DNA of 64,000 bases from an uncultured Pelagibacteraceae bacterium (GCA_902587515.1 CACILM010000002.1:62001-126000); one strand, 5' to 3'. Counted from the first letter of the stretch, positions 43,581 through 51,950 are shown. A program made the numbers and translations. Notes: generated by a model from the sequence alone, not told the origin.

Positions 43581-44006
43581 TTATTCTTTTACCTCAATAC
43601 CCATTGATCTTGCTGAACCACAAATAATTTTTGTAGCCTCTTTTAAGTCAAAAGCATTCAAATCTTTCATCTTCTCTTTTGCAATTGCTTCAGCTTGTTT
43701 CATTGTAATTGATCCTGCAACCACTCTACCGGGTTCACTTGATCCACTTTTTAATTTAGCAGCTTCTCTTATAAAATGAGATGCGGGTGGAGATTTTATT
43801 ATAAAATCAAATTTTTTATCTTTATAAACAGTTATTACTACGGGTACAGGTTTTCCCATGAATGATTTTGTTTTTTCATTAAATGCCTTACAAAACTCCA
43901 TGATGTTTATACCTCTTTGGCCAAGCGCAGGTCCAACAGGAGGAGCTGGATTAGCTTGCCCTCCTTTTATCTGCAATTTTACATAACCTGCAATTTCTTT
44001 TGCCAT
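43581..44006 (-). CDS. rplK: Large ribosomal subunit protein uL11
   Basis: uL11 lies at the base of the GTPase centre. The 141-residue protein shows [37 protein letters not shown] and the C-terminal RNA-binding [28 protein letters not shown]. Order nusG-rplK-rplA-rplJ-rplL is the standard one. Confidence 0.98.
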   Translation of the reverse strand: MAKEIAGYVKLQIKGGQANPAPPVGPALGQRGINIMEFCKAFNEKTKSFMGKPVPVVITVYKDKKFDFIIKSPPASHFIREAAKLKSGSSEPGRVVAGSITMKQAEAIAKEKMKDLNAFDLKEATKIICGSARSMGIEVKE

Positions 44007-44531
44007 TTAATTTTTCTCCACTTGGTTAAATTCTAAATCTACCGGTGTTGCTCTACCAAATATAGAAACTGACACTTTAAGTCTAGATTTTTCTTCATCA
44101 ATTTCTTCAATTAATCCATTAAAAGAAGCAAATGGTCCATCGCAAACCTTTACTTTTTCACCTATTTCAAAATTTATACTAGTTTTTTGACTTACAGCAC
44201 TTTCTGAAACTTGGCCAAGAATACGTTTAATTTCATTATCCGAAATAGGAGTAGGTTTGTCTGTTGATCCTAAAAAACCGCTAACTTTTTGTAAATTTTT
44301 AATAAGATGATAAATTTGCTTTGTAAGTTCAATTTTTACTAAAACATAACCAGGAAAAAATTTTTTCTCTTTTTTTGTTCTTTTTCCTTTTTTAACTTCA
44401 GTAACTTGGTGAGTAGGTACCAATATTTCATGGAGGCTATCTGAAAGTTTATTCTTTTTAAGTTCTTCTTTAATAGATTCTACAACTTTTTTTTCAAATC
44501 CTGAGTAAGCTTGAACAATGTACCAATTCAT
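44007..44531 (-). CDS. nusG: Transcription termination/antitermination protein NusG
   Basis: NusG binds RNA polymerase and couples it to ribosomes or Rho. The 174-residue protein has the NGN domain (MNWYIVQAYSGFEKKVVESI... FFPGYVLVKIELTKQIYHLI) and a C-terminal KOW domain (FEIGEKVKVCDGPFASFNGLIEEIDEEKSRLKV). It begins 2 bp after secE. Confidence 0.98.
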   Translation of the reverse strand: MNWYIVQAYSGFEKKVVESIKEELKKNKLSDSLHEILVPTHQVTEVKKGKRTKKEKKFFPGYVLVKIELTKQIYHLIKNLQKVSGFLGSTDKPTPISDNEIKRILGQVSESAVSQKTSINFEIGEKVKVCDGPFASFNGLIEEIDEEKSRLKVSVSIFGRATPVDLEFNQVEKN

Positions 44532-44533
44532 AT

Positions 44534-44725
44534 TTAAAAATTAACAGTTAAAATTAAATTTAATAAAAATCTTAAAATTTGATCTAAAATCAAAAAAAAT
44601 ATTGCTGCAATTGAAGCTAAGGCAAAAACCATTACGGCGCCCATCATAGTGTCTTTTTTTGTAGGCCAAGTTATTCTAAAAGTTTCCTGTTTAACTTCTT
44701 GAAAAAATTTTAAAGGGTTTTTCAT
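44534..44725 (-). CDS. secE: Preprotein translocase subunit SecE
   Basis: This is the short, single-span SecE form. The 63 residues include FFQEVKQETFRITWPTKKDTMMGAVMVF followed by one hydrophobic helix. SecE clamps SecY in the translocon. The start codon lies only 15 nt after the CCA of tRNA-Trp, so after tRNA processing the secE message would have a very short leader. Confidence 0.95.
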   Translation of the reverse strand: MKNPLKFFQEVKQETFRITWPTKKDTMMGAVMVFALASIAAIFFLILDQILRFLLNLILTVNF

Positions 44726-44740
44726 AGCATTTTATAGTTT

Positions 44741-44816
44741 TGGCAGGAGCGGAGGGACTCGAACCCACAACCTCCGGTTTTGGAGACCGGCGCTCTACCA
44801 ATTGAACTACGCTCCT
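44741..44816 (-). tRNA. tRNA-Trp (CCA anticodon)
   Basis: The minus strand folds as a 76-nt cloverleaf. The acceptor AGGAGCG pairs with CGCTCCT, the anticodon stem CCGGT/ACCGG holds the loop CTCCAAA (anticodon CCA), and the T-loop is GGTTCGAGTCC. The 3' CCA is encoded. It lies between tuf and secE, a conserved bacterial arrangement. Confidence 0.97.
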
Positions 44817-44822
44817 AAGCGT

Positions 44823-46022
44823 TTATTTAACTATTTTAGTAACTACTCCTGCTCCTACTGTTTTTCCACCCTCTCTTATAGCAAAGTTTAAGTTTTCGCT
44901 CATCGCTATCGGAGTGATTAACTTCACAGTAAATTTACCATCATCTCCTGGCATTACCATTTCTGTGCCTGATGGAAGAGTAACTTCACCTGTTACATCT
45001 GTAGTTCTGAAATAGAACTGAGGTCTATATTTTGTAAAAAATGGAGTGTGTCTTCCACCTTCCTCTTTTTTTAAAATATAAGCCTGACATTCAAATTCTG
45101 TATGGGGAGTAATAGAACCAGGTTTGCAAAGAACTTGTCCTCTCTCCACATCGTCTCTTTCAACGCCTCTTAAAAGAGCTCCAATATTATCGCCTGCTTC
45201 ACCGCTATCTAAAAGCTTTCTAAACATTTCTACTCCAGTGCAAACAGATTTTTTGGTATCTCTAATACCTACTATTTCTATTTCTTCTCCAACTTTAATG
45301 ATACCAGACTCTACTCTACCTGTTACTACTGTTCCTCTTCCAGAAATAGAAAATACATCTTCTACTGGCATTAAGAAAGGTTTATCTTTAGGTCTGTCAG
45401 GTTGAGGGATTGTTTCGTCAACTGCTTTCATTAATTCCATGATTGCGTTTTTTCCTGTAGCTTCATCTTTACCCTCTACAGCGTTTAATGCCGAACCTTT
45501 TATAATAGGAATTTTATCTCCTGGGAATTTATATGAAGTCAAAAGTTCTCTTATTTCTTCCTCAACCAAATCTACAAGTTCTTTGTCTTTAACTGTATCA
45601 ATTTTATTTAAGAAAACTACAATTGCTGGAACCCCGACCTGTCTTGCTAAAAGAATGTGTTCTCTAGTTTGTGGCATAGGACCGTCGGCAGCATTTACCA
45701 CTAAGATCGCACCATCCATTTGAGCTGCTCCTGTGATCATATTTTTTACATAGTCAGCATGACCAGGACAGTCTACGTGAGCATAGTGTCTTTTTTCAGT
45801 TTCATATTCAACGTGAGCTGTTGAAATTGTAATTCCTCTTTCTTTTTCCTCTGGAGCTTTATCAATTTGATCATAAGCAACAAAGTTCGCAGAGCTCGAG
45901 CCTCCTGCTTCTGATAACACTTTTGTTATAGCAGCCGTTAATGTTGTTTTACCATGGTCTACGTGTCCGATTGTACCAATATTACAATGTGGTTTGTTTC
46001 GGTTAAACTTTTCTTTTGACAT
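44823..46022 (-). CDS. tuf: Elongation factor Tu
   Basis: EF-Tu delivers aminoacyl-tRNA to the ribosome with GTP. The 399-residue protein shows [24 protein letters not shown] (P-loop), [17 protein letters not shown] (switch I), [26 protein letters not shown] (with the catalytic His region) and NKIDTV. Domains II and III follow, ending [20 protein letters not shown]. It is the only tuf in the window, placed next to three tRNA genes. Confidence 0.99.
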   Translation of the reverse strand: MSKEKFNRNKPHCNIGTIGHVDHGKTTLTAAITKVLSEAGGSSSANFVAYDQIDKAPEEKERGITISTAHVEYETEKRHYAHVDCPGHADYVKNMITGAAQMDGAILVVNAADGPMPQTREHILLARQVGVPAIVVFLNKIDTVKDKELVDLVEEEIRELLTSYKFPGDKIPIIKGSALNAVEGKDEATGKNAIMELMKAVDETIPQPDRPKDKPFLMPVEDVFSISGRGTVVTGRVESGIIKVGEEIEIVGIRDTKKSVCTGVEMFRKLLDSGEAGDNIGALLRGVERDDVERGQVLCKPGSITPHTEFECQAYILKKEEGGRHTPFFTKYRPQFYFRTTDVTGEVTLPSGTEMVMPGDDGKFTVKLITPIAMSENLNFAIREGGKTVGAGVVTKIVK

Positions 46023-46058
46023 CTATTTTTTCCTCACTTTAATTTTAATTTTTAATTT

Positions 46059-46132
46059 TGGAGCGGGTAAAGGGAATCGAACCCTTACATCCAGCTTGGA
46101 AGGCTAGCGTTCTACCATTGAACTACACCCGC
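46059..46132 (-). tRNA. tRNA-Gly (TCC anticodon)
   Basis: A 74-nt minus-strand cloverleaf starts GCGGGTGTAGTTCAATGGTAGAAC. The anticodon loop CTTCCAA gives TCC, the T-loop is GGTTCGATTCC, and CCA is encoded. It is co-oriented with tuf, 36 bp upstream of it. Confidence 0.97.
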
Positions 46133-46177
46133 AAAATCCAAACTTATCTCGCTCTTTATTATCAAAGTTTTTAAGTT

Positions 46178-46263
46178 TGGTGGAGGGGGAAAGATTCGAA
46201 CTTTCGAAGACCGAAGTCAACGGGTTTACAGCCCGCCCCATTTGACCGCTTTGGTACCCCTCC
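46178..46263 (-). tRNA. tRNA-Tyr (GTA anticodon)
   Basis: An 86-nt minus-strand class II tRNA with a long variable arm starts GGAGGGGTACCAAAGCGG. The anticodon loop CTGTAAA gives GTA, the T-loop is AGTTCGAATCT, and CCA is encoded. The Tyr-Gly-tuf order recalls the tRNA-tufB operon of other proteobacteria. Confidence 0.97.
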
Positions 46264-46273
46264 TGACATTACT

Positions 46274-46344
46274 GTGGGGATACCCACTAACTTAAAAAGC
46301 ATTTAACAACAAGGGTTTTATAAGCATTTATTGGATAATTGCAA
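46274..46344 (-). promoter_or_regulatory. Promoter and leader hairpin of the tRNA-Tyr/Gly-tuf transcript
   Basis: On the minus strand a -35 TTGCAA (46339-46344) and -10 TATAAA (46317-46322) are spaced by 16 bp. The transcript would start near 46310, about 47 nt before tRNA-Tyr. The leader contains a short hairpin with 5-bp stem GTGGG/CCCAC (46274-46287), possibly a processing signal. This is the promoter for the top of the translation/transcription block. Confidence 0.5.
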
Positions 46345-46398
46345 TAAATCATTTTGCCATAAAATATGCTAGTAATTTGAAAAATTTGCTTAAAAATC

Positions 46399-47142
46399 AT
46401 GAAAAAAACCACTTTTTTAATCGTTGGAAAACATGCAGTTTTAGAGGCTCTTAAAAACCCTTCAAGGAAAATTGAAAGAGTATTTTTGACTGAAGATGCC
46501 CAAAAAAAATTAAATAGAGAAAATCAGTCTTTAAATTTATTTAAATCTTTAAATGTTTTTTATAAATCAAGGAAAGAACTTGATAATTTATGTGGGAGAG
46601 ATGAGACCGCTCACCAGGGTCTAATAGCTGAAGTCGAGCAACTTGAAGAAATAACACTCAAAGAATACGTTTTAAATAATAAAAATAAAAATATTAATTT
46701 AATAGCCTTAGAAGAAGTAACTGACCCTCGAAATATTGGATCAATTATAAGAAGTGCTGTCGCATTTAATATTGATGGATTAATAGTCAAAGAGAGGTCT
46801 TTTCCATCAAAAAGTAAATTGCTTTATAAAAGTGCTAGTGGAGGCACTGAACATATTAAGATATTCAAAGTTTCAAATTTAAATACAGCTCTTAAATTTT
46901 TAAAAACGAAAGAATTTTGGATTAGTGCTTTTGATGTTTCTGCTAAAAAAGATTTTACAAAAAATAATTGGAAAGGAAAGAATGTTTTATTATTTGGATC
47001 TGAGGGATATGGAATAAAAGCAAAGACGTTAGAGAATTCTGATTTTAAATTTAAAGTGTATATGAATGATGATATTGATAGTTTAAATATATCAAATACT
47101 GTATCAGTTGTTTGTCACCATATATTTCAATCAATAAAATAA
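46399..47142 (+). CDS. rlmB: TrmH/SpoU-family 23S rRNA 2'-O-methyltransferase (RlmB-like)
   Basis: The 247-residue protein has an N-terminal substrate-binding domain beginning FLIVGKHAVLEALKNPSRKIERVFL, typical of RlmB. The knotted SPOUT catalytic domain carries LEEVTDPRNIGSIIRSAVAF (motif 1), LFGSEGYGIKAKTLENSDF (motif 2) and DSLNISNTVSVVCHHIF (motif 3). RlmB methylates G2251 in 23S rRNA; the exact site here is inferred. It lies between the tRNA-Tyr promoter and tRNA-Thr. Confidence 0.9.
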   Translation: MKKTTFLIVGKHAVLEALKNPSRKIERVFLTEDAQKKLNRENQSLNLFKSLNVFYKSRKELDNLCGRDETAHQGLIAEVEQLEEITLKEYVLNNKNKNINLIALEEVTDPRNIGSIIRSAVAFNIDGLIVKERSFPSKSKLLYKSASGGTEHIKIFKVSNLNTALKFLKTKEFWISAFDVSAKKDFTKNNWKGKNVLLFGSEGYGIKAKTLENSDFKFKVYMNDDIDSLNISNTVSVVCHHIFQSIK

Positions 47143-47153
47143 TTTTAGCTTAT

Positions 47154-47182
47154 TTGTGTTGTTTTTTTGATAAAATTATTCT
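47154..47182 (+). promoter_or_regulatory. Candidate promoter of tRNA-Thr
   Basis: A -35 TTGTGT (47154-47159), a 17-bp spacer and a -10 TATTCT (47177-47182) lie 13 bp upstream of the mature tRNA start. This fits a tRNA promoter with a very short leader. Confidence 0.45.
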
Positions 47183-47195
47183 AAAAAACTCTCAT

Positions 47196-47268
47196 GCCCT
47201 CATAGCTCAATTGGTAGAGCAATTGATTTGTAATCAATAGGTTCGCGGTTCGAGTCCGTGTGAGGGCA
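47196..47268 (+). tRNA. tRNA-Thr (TGT anticodon), integration target of the island
   Basis: The cloverleaf begins GCCCTCATAGCTCAATTGG. The anticodon loop TTTGTAA gives TGT and the T-arm is CGCGGTTCGAGTCCGTG. The mature end is followed by CCG, not CCA, although the other four tRNA genes in the window encode CCA. The last 46 bp (47225-47270) are repeated at 59522-59567, where CCA is intact. This fits insertion of an element into the 3' end of the tRNA gene; the tRNA now needs CCA added by nucleotidyltransferase. Confidence 0.97.
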
Positions 47269-47270
47269 CC
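47225..47270 (+). repeat. Left attachment site (attL) of the tRNA-Thr island
   Basis: This 46-bp segment runs from the anticodon stem through the tRNA-Thr 3' end. It matches 59522-59567 in direct orientation with a single C/T difference in the T-stem. The size and position are those of a tyrosine-integrase core site using the anticodon-to-3'-end part of a tRNA gene. Confidence 0.85.
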
Positions 47271-47272
47271 GC

Positions 47273-47296
47273 AAACTAAGTAAATCCTTAGTTTTT
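47273..47296 (+). terminator. Rho-independent terminator after tRNA-Thr
   Basis: A perfect 8-bp stem AAACTAAG / CTTAGTTT with a 6-nt loop is followed by further T. It starts 4 bp after the tRNA end, just inside the island, so the terminator was supplied by the inserted element. Confidence 0.65.
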
Positions 47297-47356
47297 AAAT
47301 TAATAAAAAATTATTTTACAGAACATCAATAGTGCAAGTGATATAAACAGAACGAC

Positions 47357-47374
47357 TTGTGGTGTCCGAGATTA
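47357..47374 (-). repeat. Relic copy of an island promoter near the left end
   Basis: These 18 bp match 59432-59449 with one mismatch, in direct orientation. On the minus strand this copy reads TCGGAC, 17 bp, then TTATAT, but no gene start follows, only a tiny ORF. The right-hand copy is the -35 region of a real family gene. The left copy is therefore best read as a decayed promoter of a lost family member. Confidence 0.45.
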
Positions 47375-47396
47375 GCAAGATCAAGTTAAATAGATA

Positions 47397-48023
47397 CTAA
47401 TAACTTTTTTTCATAACTTCATTTAATTCAGAAGAAACAATACTTACTTTTAAATTTGGCATCCAATTATTATTTATTCTATATTTTTCTTGCCAGTCTG
47501 TACAATTAATTCCAATAACTTCATTATTTTTAAATCTAAACCAAGAATTATAAGAGGTACTAGTTTTATCGTAAGCGTGTTTTTTTGTTTCACGCACAGC
47601 TTTTATATTTAAAGTTTTTTCTATATCAAGTTCAATTTTAAATCTTTCTTTATTACAATCATCAATTTTTTTAAACCTAATGTATCCTTGAACGCCAATA
47701 ATTTTATAATTTACTTCATCTAATACAGTGGCTCCTACAAAATCATAAAAGGAAGCTTTTCTCTCACCTTTCCTCGCGGGCTCATCTCTGTGAGTTCTAA
47801 TAATTTTTGCTTTGGAATTATTGTAAGAAAATGTGGAGCGATGATTAGCTAAAGATCTTAATTCACTTAGTGAAAAAAAATCTAAGAGACTGCCTCCAAC
47901 ATTCATTTCCTCAATTTGAAATTCTTCAATATTATTGGCCTTAGACGGATAAATAAAACCTAGACACAGAACTAGAGAGTAAATAAAGAAATATCTCATA
48001 TTAAAGTGATAAATTTTTTTCAT
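47397..48023 (-). CDS. Secreted protein, member 1 of the island DFxIEG family
   Basis: This 208-residue exported protein has a signal peptide ending near PSKA, then the family N-terminal motif NNIEEFQIEEMNVGGSLLDFF. Further family features are a first Cys in DDCNKERF before a helix, an H-x-x-D-K-T segment (KKHAYDKTSTS), and a second Cys followed by Trp (INCTDWQEKY). The two Cys could form a periplasmic disulfide. A second start codon (MRYFFIYS) lies 8 codons in. It is the last gene of the leftward island operon. Function is unknown; I recognise the family only by comparison with the four other copies here. Confidence 0.75.
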   Translation of the reverse strand: MKKIYHFNMRYFFIYSLVLCLGFIYPSKANNIEEFQIEEMNVGGSLLDFFSLSELRSLANHRSTFSYNNSKAKIIRTHRDEPARKGERKASFYDFVGATVLDEVNYKIIGVQGYIRFKKIDDCNKERFKIELDIEKTLNIKAVRETKKHAYDKTSTSYNSWFRFKNNEVIGINCTDWQEKYRINNNWMPNLKVSIVSSELNEVMKKSY

Positions 48024-48045
48024 GATCTTAATATTTTATCTGGTT

Positions 48046-48624
48046 CTAATAAGCATTTGTATTTAACCAGTTTAAAAGTTTTTTTGTATAAATATCAAAT
48101 ACCAAACTATCATTAATACCTGTATCTTTATCCCATTTATCACATTTCACAGAAATTTTTCCGCCTTTTAATTCATACATTATATGTTTGTATATAAATC
48201 CTTTTTTAGATGTATGTTCATAATTATCTTTTCTGTATTTCTTAGCGCCCTTAAATAAATCGTCTAAACCTTTTTCAGCATTATTAAATTCTTTTAAACA
48301 TTTTCCTTTATCGCTAATGTGCTTTGCACCAGTGAGTGCATGAATTTTATATAGATTATCGTTTTTTTCTAAATGAAATTGAATTTCATCAAAATTTTTT
48401 AGATTAAATTCATCATTTTTAAAAAAAGTAACACTATAGAAATCATCAGATTTATAAAGATCATAGGATGAGTTCTTTTTTTTTAAAATTCTTTCTTTTG
48501 AAATAAATTTTGTTAAAGGATCTAAAATGCTGATACCCTCTAGTTCGAAATCTTTTATACCATTTGCTTTTGAGTGAGTAACGGTAGTAAACAATATAAA
48601 TATTATTAATAAAAATTTTTTCAT
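48046..48624 (-). CDS. Secreted protein, member 2 of the island DFxIEG family
   Basis: This 192-residue exported protein has a signal peptide (MKKFLLIIFILFTTVTHSKA) followed by NGIKDFELEGISILDPLTKF. It keeps both family Cys (GKCLKEFNNAEKGLDDLF and SVKCDKWDKD) and a degraded H-x-x-K-K segment (YEHTSKKGF). It ends NTNAY, like the NEAY ends of members 4 and 5. It starts 3 bp after the PrsW-like protease gene, so the two are probably co-expressed, and a functional link to that protease is worth considering. Confidence 0.75.
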   Translation of the reverse strand: MKKFLLIIFILFTTVTHSKANGIKDFELEGISILDPLTKFISKERILKKKNSSYDLYKSDDFYSVTFFKNDEFNLKNFDEIQFHLEKNDNLYKIHALTGAKHISDKGKCLKEFNNAEKGLDDLFKGAKKYRKDNYEHTSKKGFIYKHIMYELKGGKISVKCDKWDKDTGINDSLVFDIYTKKLLNWLNTNAY

Positions 48625-48627
48625 AAT

Positions 48628-49473
48628 TTAAAATAATATAGCTGCCATAACTATTAAAGTTACTAGAATAGCAGCTGATATATATGAATATAAAACTTCG
48701 ATATTTTGTACTCGAGTTTTATCTATTGATTCTGTAATTTTTTTTAATTGTTCTCTTCTATAGTAATAGATGAGACTAATCATAAATATAACCGATAAAA
48801 GAGGAAAAATACTTGCCGCTCCATAATAATTATACGCACCATGAAAAACTATTGGTAAAGATAAAGATAGAATTAACATTATCCTTCTTTTAAAAATATT
48901 TCTTTCTTCAAATAAATTTAGACTTAATAACCACCCCATTAAAACTCCAAAACCCATATGCATAACAAGGGGATAATATCTTGTTTTAACCATTTGTATT
49001 GTCCATGCATTTTCTAGACTAGAGCTGGATAAGTAACCGACATTTTCTATCGCCGCATAACCAAGGCCTATGGCTGCACCATAAACTATTGCATCCATTG
49101 GTTCGTTTAGAGCTGATAACCTGACACAAAAGAATATAAGTAACGCAAATTTTATTCCCTCCTCTAAAAAAGCTGCTCTAAAAAAACTTTGATATGCATT
49201 TTCTGCTACAGGAAAAGTAGCTCCTGCAACTTTATAACCGCCATCGATATATTCATTGTAAGCGTTTATATCTAAACCCAACAGAGGACCTAAGTGATCC
49301 TCTGCGAGCATTACGAATAAATGTAGCGGTAAAACTATCGATGCACCTAATAAAAATGATGAGAACAAAAATTTACCTGGTTCAGGAAATCTATCTGATT
49401 TCCAAACTGCAATTCCTAGCAATATAGGTGGTAGTACTGTTGAAATATAAAGAAAGGAAGGATCGGTAAACAT
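48628..49473 (-). CDS. PrsW-type intramembrane metalloprotease
   Basis: The 281-residue protein has about eight hydrophobic segments and the PrsW signature set: FLEEGIKFALL (double Glu with Lys), GLGYAAIENVGYL (second Glu-Asn), VMHMGFGVLMGW and VFHGAYNYYG (His residues). In Bacillus, PrsW cuts an anti-sigma factor in the membrane. Relatives also occur in other contexts, some without known substrate. Here it overlaps the secreted-protein gene upstream by 1 bp and precedes family member 2, so a substrate among the island's membrane proteins is plausible but unproven. Confidence 0.85.
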   Translation of the reverse strand: MFTDPSFLYISTVLPPILLGIAVWKSDRFPEPGKFLFSSFLLGASIVLPLHLFVMLAEDHLGPLLGLDINAYNEYIDGGYKVAGATFPVAENAYQSFFRAAFLEEGIKFALLIFFCVRLSALNEPMDAIVYGAAIGLGYAAIENVGYLSSSSLENAWTIQMVKTRYYPLVMHMGFGVLMGWLLSLNLFEERNIFKRRIMLILSLSLPIVFHGAYNYYGAASIFPLLSVIFMISLIYYYRREQLKKITESIDKTRVQNIEVLYSYISAAILVTLIVMAAILF

Positions 49474-50387
49474 TATTGAATATCAAGTTGTTTAATTATC
49501 TCATAATTATCAACACCAATGTAATTAAATAAATCTTCCCAGAGTTTTACAAGTGAACTTGATAAACCATCTCTAGTTTCATAGTCATGATTTATATATA
49601 AAACAGTTACTTTTAAATTTTTTAAGGTTTGTTTGTTTGGTTTTCTATCATCTATATAATTCTTTACTTTTTTATTTTTAATTAAATTAGCAAATGATTT
49701 ACATTTATTTGGTTTTACAATTTCTAGATTAGTTTTGCAGTGATTATAAAATGAAAATCTTTTTGAATACTGCATTAAATCAGAAACAATAATTAATTCT
49801 CTCTCTGGATAGTCAGGGGTAAAATCTACTTTTGCTTCTCTTAAAACATGAAAAAAATATTCAAATATTAAACTTTGTTTTCCTTCGGGAGCATTTACGC
49901 TTAAGAAATTTTTTTCAAATTTATTAGTCAACTCATTCCAAACAAAAAATGCTTCTTTTATTCTCTTGTATCCTTCACACTTTGTATTTGCTTCTTCACC
50001 TTCAAATTTAGATTTATCGCCAGTTTTGAATCTACATTTTGAGTAATTAATAGTTTGTGATTGAGGCGGAGTATCGTCAATTTTCATGTAAGAAATCTTA
50101 TGATAAGGAGGGGTGTTTTTTATTAAAACGTCTCCAAAAATTCTTCCTTGAATCCAATCAACTTGGGCTTGTTTTAAGGGAGATGTAAAATCGACTAAAA
50201 AAAACTTGTGACCTAGTTTTGAATTTAAGGGACAAAATTGGTTAGGATCTTCAAAATCAATTATAATAGGATTCTTGCTATCCTGCCAACATTTAGGGTA
50301 ACCTTTGGGAAGTTCCGCAAAAGACTTAACAGAAATTGAAAATAAAAGAATTACAAAAATAGATAATTTAACAGTATTAAATTTCAT
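49473..50387 (-). CDS. Secreted Cys-rich protein with possible VWA-like features, unknown function
   Basis: The 304-residue protein has a signal peptide ending near SFA. The mature part has at least six Cys (CWQDS, QFCPLN, SKCRFK, TKCEGY, NHCKTN, KCKSF), suggesting disulfides in the periplasm. HKFFLVDFTSPLKQAQVDWI, RELIIVSDLMQYS and LKVTVLYINHDYETRD resemble the strands of a von Willebrand A-like fold, with LWEDLFNYIGV as a last helix. This fold assignment is from reading alone and is tentative. It overlaps the coiled-coil membrane protein gene by 11 bp and the PrsW-like gene by 1 bp, so the three should work together. Confidence 0.7.
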   Translation of the reverse strand: MKFNTVKLSIFVILLFSISVKSFAELPKGYPKCWQDSKNPIIIDFEDPNQFCPLNSKLGHKFFLVDFTSPLKQAQVDWIQGRIFGDVLIKNTPPYHKISYMKIDDTPPQSQTINYSKCRFKTGDKSKFEGEEANTKCEGYKRIKEAFFVWNELTNKFEKNFLSVNAPEGKQSLIFEYFFHVLREAKVDFTPDYPERELIIVSDLMQYSKRFSFYNHCKTNLEIVKPNKCKSFANLIKNKKVKNYIDDRKPNKQTLKNLKVTVLYINHDYETRDGLSSSLVKLWEDLFNYIGVDNYEIIKQLDIQ

Positions 50388-51876
50388 ATTTCTTTCTTAT
50401 ATCTTCAATTTTTAAATTAATTTCACTTTCATAAGTGTTAATTAAATTAATATGATCATTAGCAGCAGATTGTATTTTATTTTGATAACTTTCTATTTTT
50501 TTTTCAATCTCATCTTTGCTCAAATATAAAACTGCAATATCAGAAAATACTTCTTTAGGATCACTTTTTCTTGGACTTAAATTATAATAACGAGTTTTCA
50601 TTTTACCATTAGCATCTTTCCAATATTTTGGTGCGTCATCTGTTCTGAAGTTTGCATTGATGGATCTATATTCACCTAAAGCATGGTCTATAGAGTCATC
50701 AATTTCATTAGCGAATCTTTTATAGCTTGAAAATGTATTTTCTAAAGATGTTATATTTGGTCTCCATTGTTTAATTAGAATATTTGATAAAATTGAGTCT
50801 CTTCTTTCACCGGTGTCTTTTATCTCATTTTTAAATATTTTTTGAACTTCCGTGGCTAGATGTTCCCTAATTCTATTAATTTCTTTTTTATCTTCATTTC
50901 TTGTTTTACCAATATTTCCAAATTCAGGGTATGTGTCCCCAAAAAAGTATCCGTCAATTAAGGATGCTATCGCAAATCCAATTCCTAAAAAAATTAATAC
51001 TAGTGAAATAAAATTTAGCTCAACAGTCCAGGGTAAAAGTTCGTTAGCTGTTTGGGCTGCTTGATCTACACCTGAAGTATTTCCTCTCATCTTATCAACC
51101 ATTGATACACCACCTGTATCGTGAATTGCTCTATATGCTCCTAAAATCCAATTTAAATAAAATATAAAAACTAGGTAAACGGTTAATCCTATTTTACCTA
51201 TTACTCTTCTACTTTGCTTAATATGATTAAAGTTTTTTAATGCAAAGAAACCAATTCCAAAAGAGACCAAAACATTGAGAGCGGCTACAGTAATAGAAAC
51301 AGCTAAACCTGCTTTATCACCACCACCAAACGCTGGACCAAGAATTCTTCCGTTTGCTTGATACTCAATAAGAAATAAAATTAAAATTACTGAAAGACCA
51401 ATTATTATATTCAATGTTGTTAACGATTTTGGCTCTCTATTTAATTTATTTTCCAATTTAAAATTTCTCACTTCTCTATCATGAGTATTGTATGAATCTT
51501 TTAAACTAGATAATCTTCCCTCCGCACTTACTAATGTCTGTTGTATCCTTCCTTTAAAATCTTCAATATAAAAGTTTTTTTGTCCAAGCTTGGCAGTACT
51601 ATCAATAATTTTATCTTTAATTGAATTTAAATAAGAGGCGGCTTTTGAAACTTGATCATTTCTTATTTCATCTGCGTATACAATTGCTTCATTTTCACAT
51701 ATAGAAAAATTTTCAGAATTTGATCTTGGAATATTGTTTTTACCATCTGTAGTGGCATTTTCTTTTAGATTTATTTTATCTTCCAAAGCTTTAACTTTTA
51801 TATTTTCAAAATCGTAGCTCATATTATTTTTTTTAAAAATTCTCTTAATCCTATTTATTAGTTTTTTTAATTTCAT
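50377..51876 (-). CDS. Coiled-coil membrane protein with four TM segments, unknown function
   Basis: The 499-residue protein has a charged, probably coiled-coil N-terminal part (to about residue 150) and four membrane segments (LNIIIGLSVILILFLIE, VAALNVLVSFGIGFFAL, LTVYLVFIFYLNWILG, ISLVLIFLGIGFAIASL). A long Lys/Glu-rich C-terminal helical region follows (HLATEVQKIFKNEI... IEKKIESYQNKIQSA). There is no cleavable signal peptide. The plan suggests a scaffold or mechanosensor-like component rather than an enzyme. I do not recognise a family. It overlaps the next gene by 11 bp. Confidence 0.7.
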   Translation of the reverse strand: MKLKKLINRIKRIFKKNNMSYDFENIKVKALEDKINLKENATTDGKNNIPRSNSENFSICENEAIVYADEIRNDQVSKAASYLNSIKDKIIDSTAKLGQKNFYIEDFKGRIQQTLVSAEGRLSSLKDSYNTHDREVRNFKLENKLNREPKSLTTLNIIIGLSVILILFLIEYQANGRILGPAFGGGDKAGLAVSITVAALNVLVSFGIGFFALKNFNHIKQSRRVIGKIGLTVYLVFIFYLNWILGAYRAIHDTGGVSMVDKMRGNTSGVDQAAQTANELLPWTVELNFISLVLIFLGIGFAIASLIDGYFFGDTYPEFGNIGKTRNEDKKEINRIREHLATEVQKIFKNEIKDTGERRDSILSNILIKQWRPNITSLENTFSSYKRFANEIDDSIDHALGEYRSINANFRTDDAPKYWKDANGKMKTRYYNLSPRKSDPKEVFSDIAVLYLSKDEIEKKIESYQNKIQSAANDHINLINTYESEINLKIEDIRKKYEI

Positions 51877-51916
51877 AATAATTTTATTCTTATTTCAACC
51901 TTTTATTTGAATTTTT

Positions 51917-51940
51917 CTCCCCCTTTTTACAAAGAGGGAG
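51917..51940 (-). terminator. Stable hairpin between the small membrane protein gene and its operon
   Basis: On the minus strand a 10-bp stem CTCCCTCTTT / AAAGGGGGAG (one G-U pair) closes a GTAA loop, 10 bp after the stop of the 79-residue gene. A-rich sequence follows it, not a U-tract, so it may be an RNA-stability or partial-termination element. It would make the first gene more abundant than the following five. Confidence 0.45.
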
Positions 51941-51950
51941 TAATCAATTA

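Noticed and set aside
42926-43627. 233-residue plus-strand ORF opposite rplA
   Set aside because: It is the antisense shadow of the conserved rplA and rplK genes, with no recognisable motif. AT-rich Lys codons on one strand readily give long Phe/Leu ORFs on the other.
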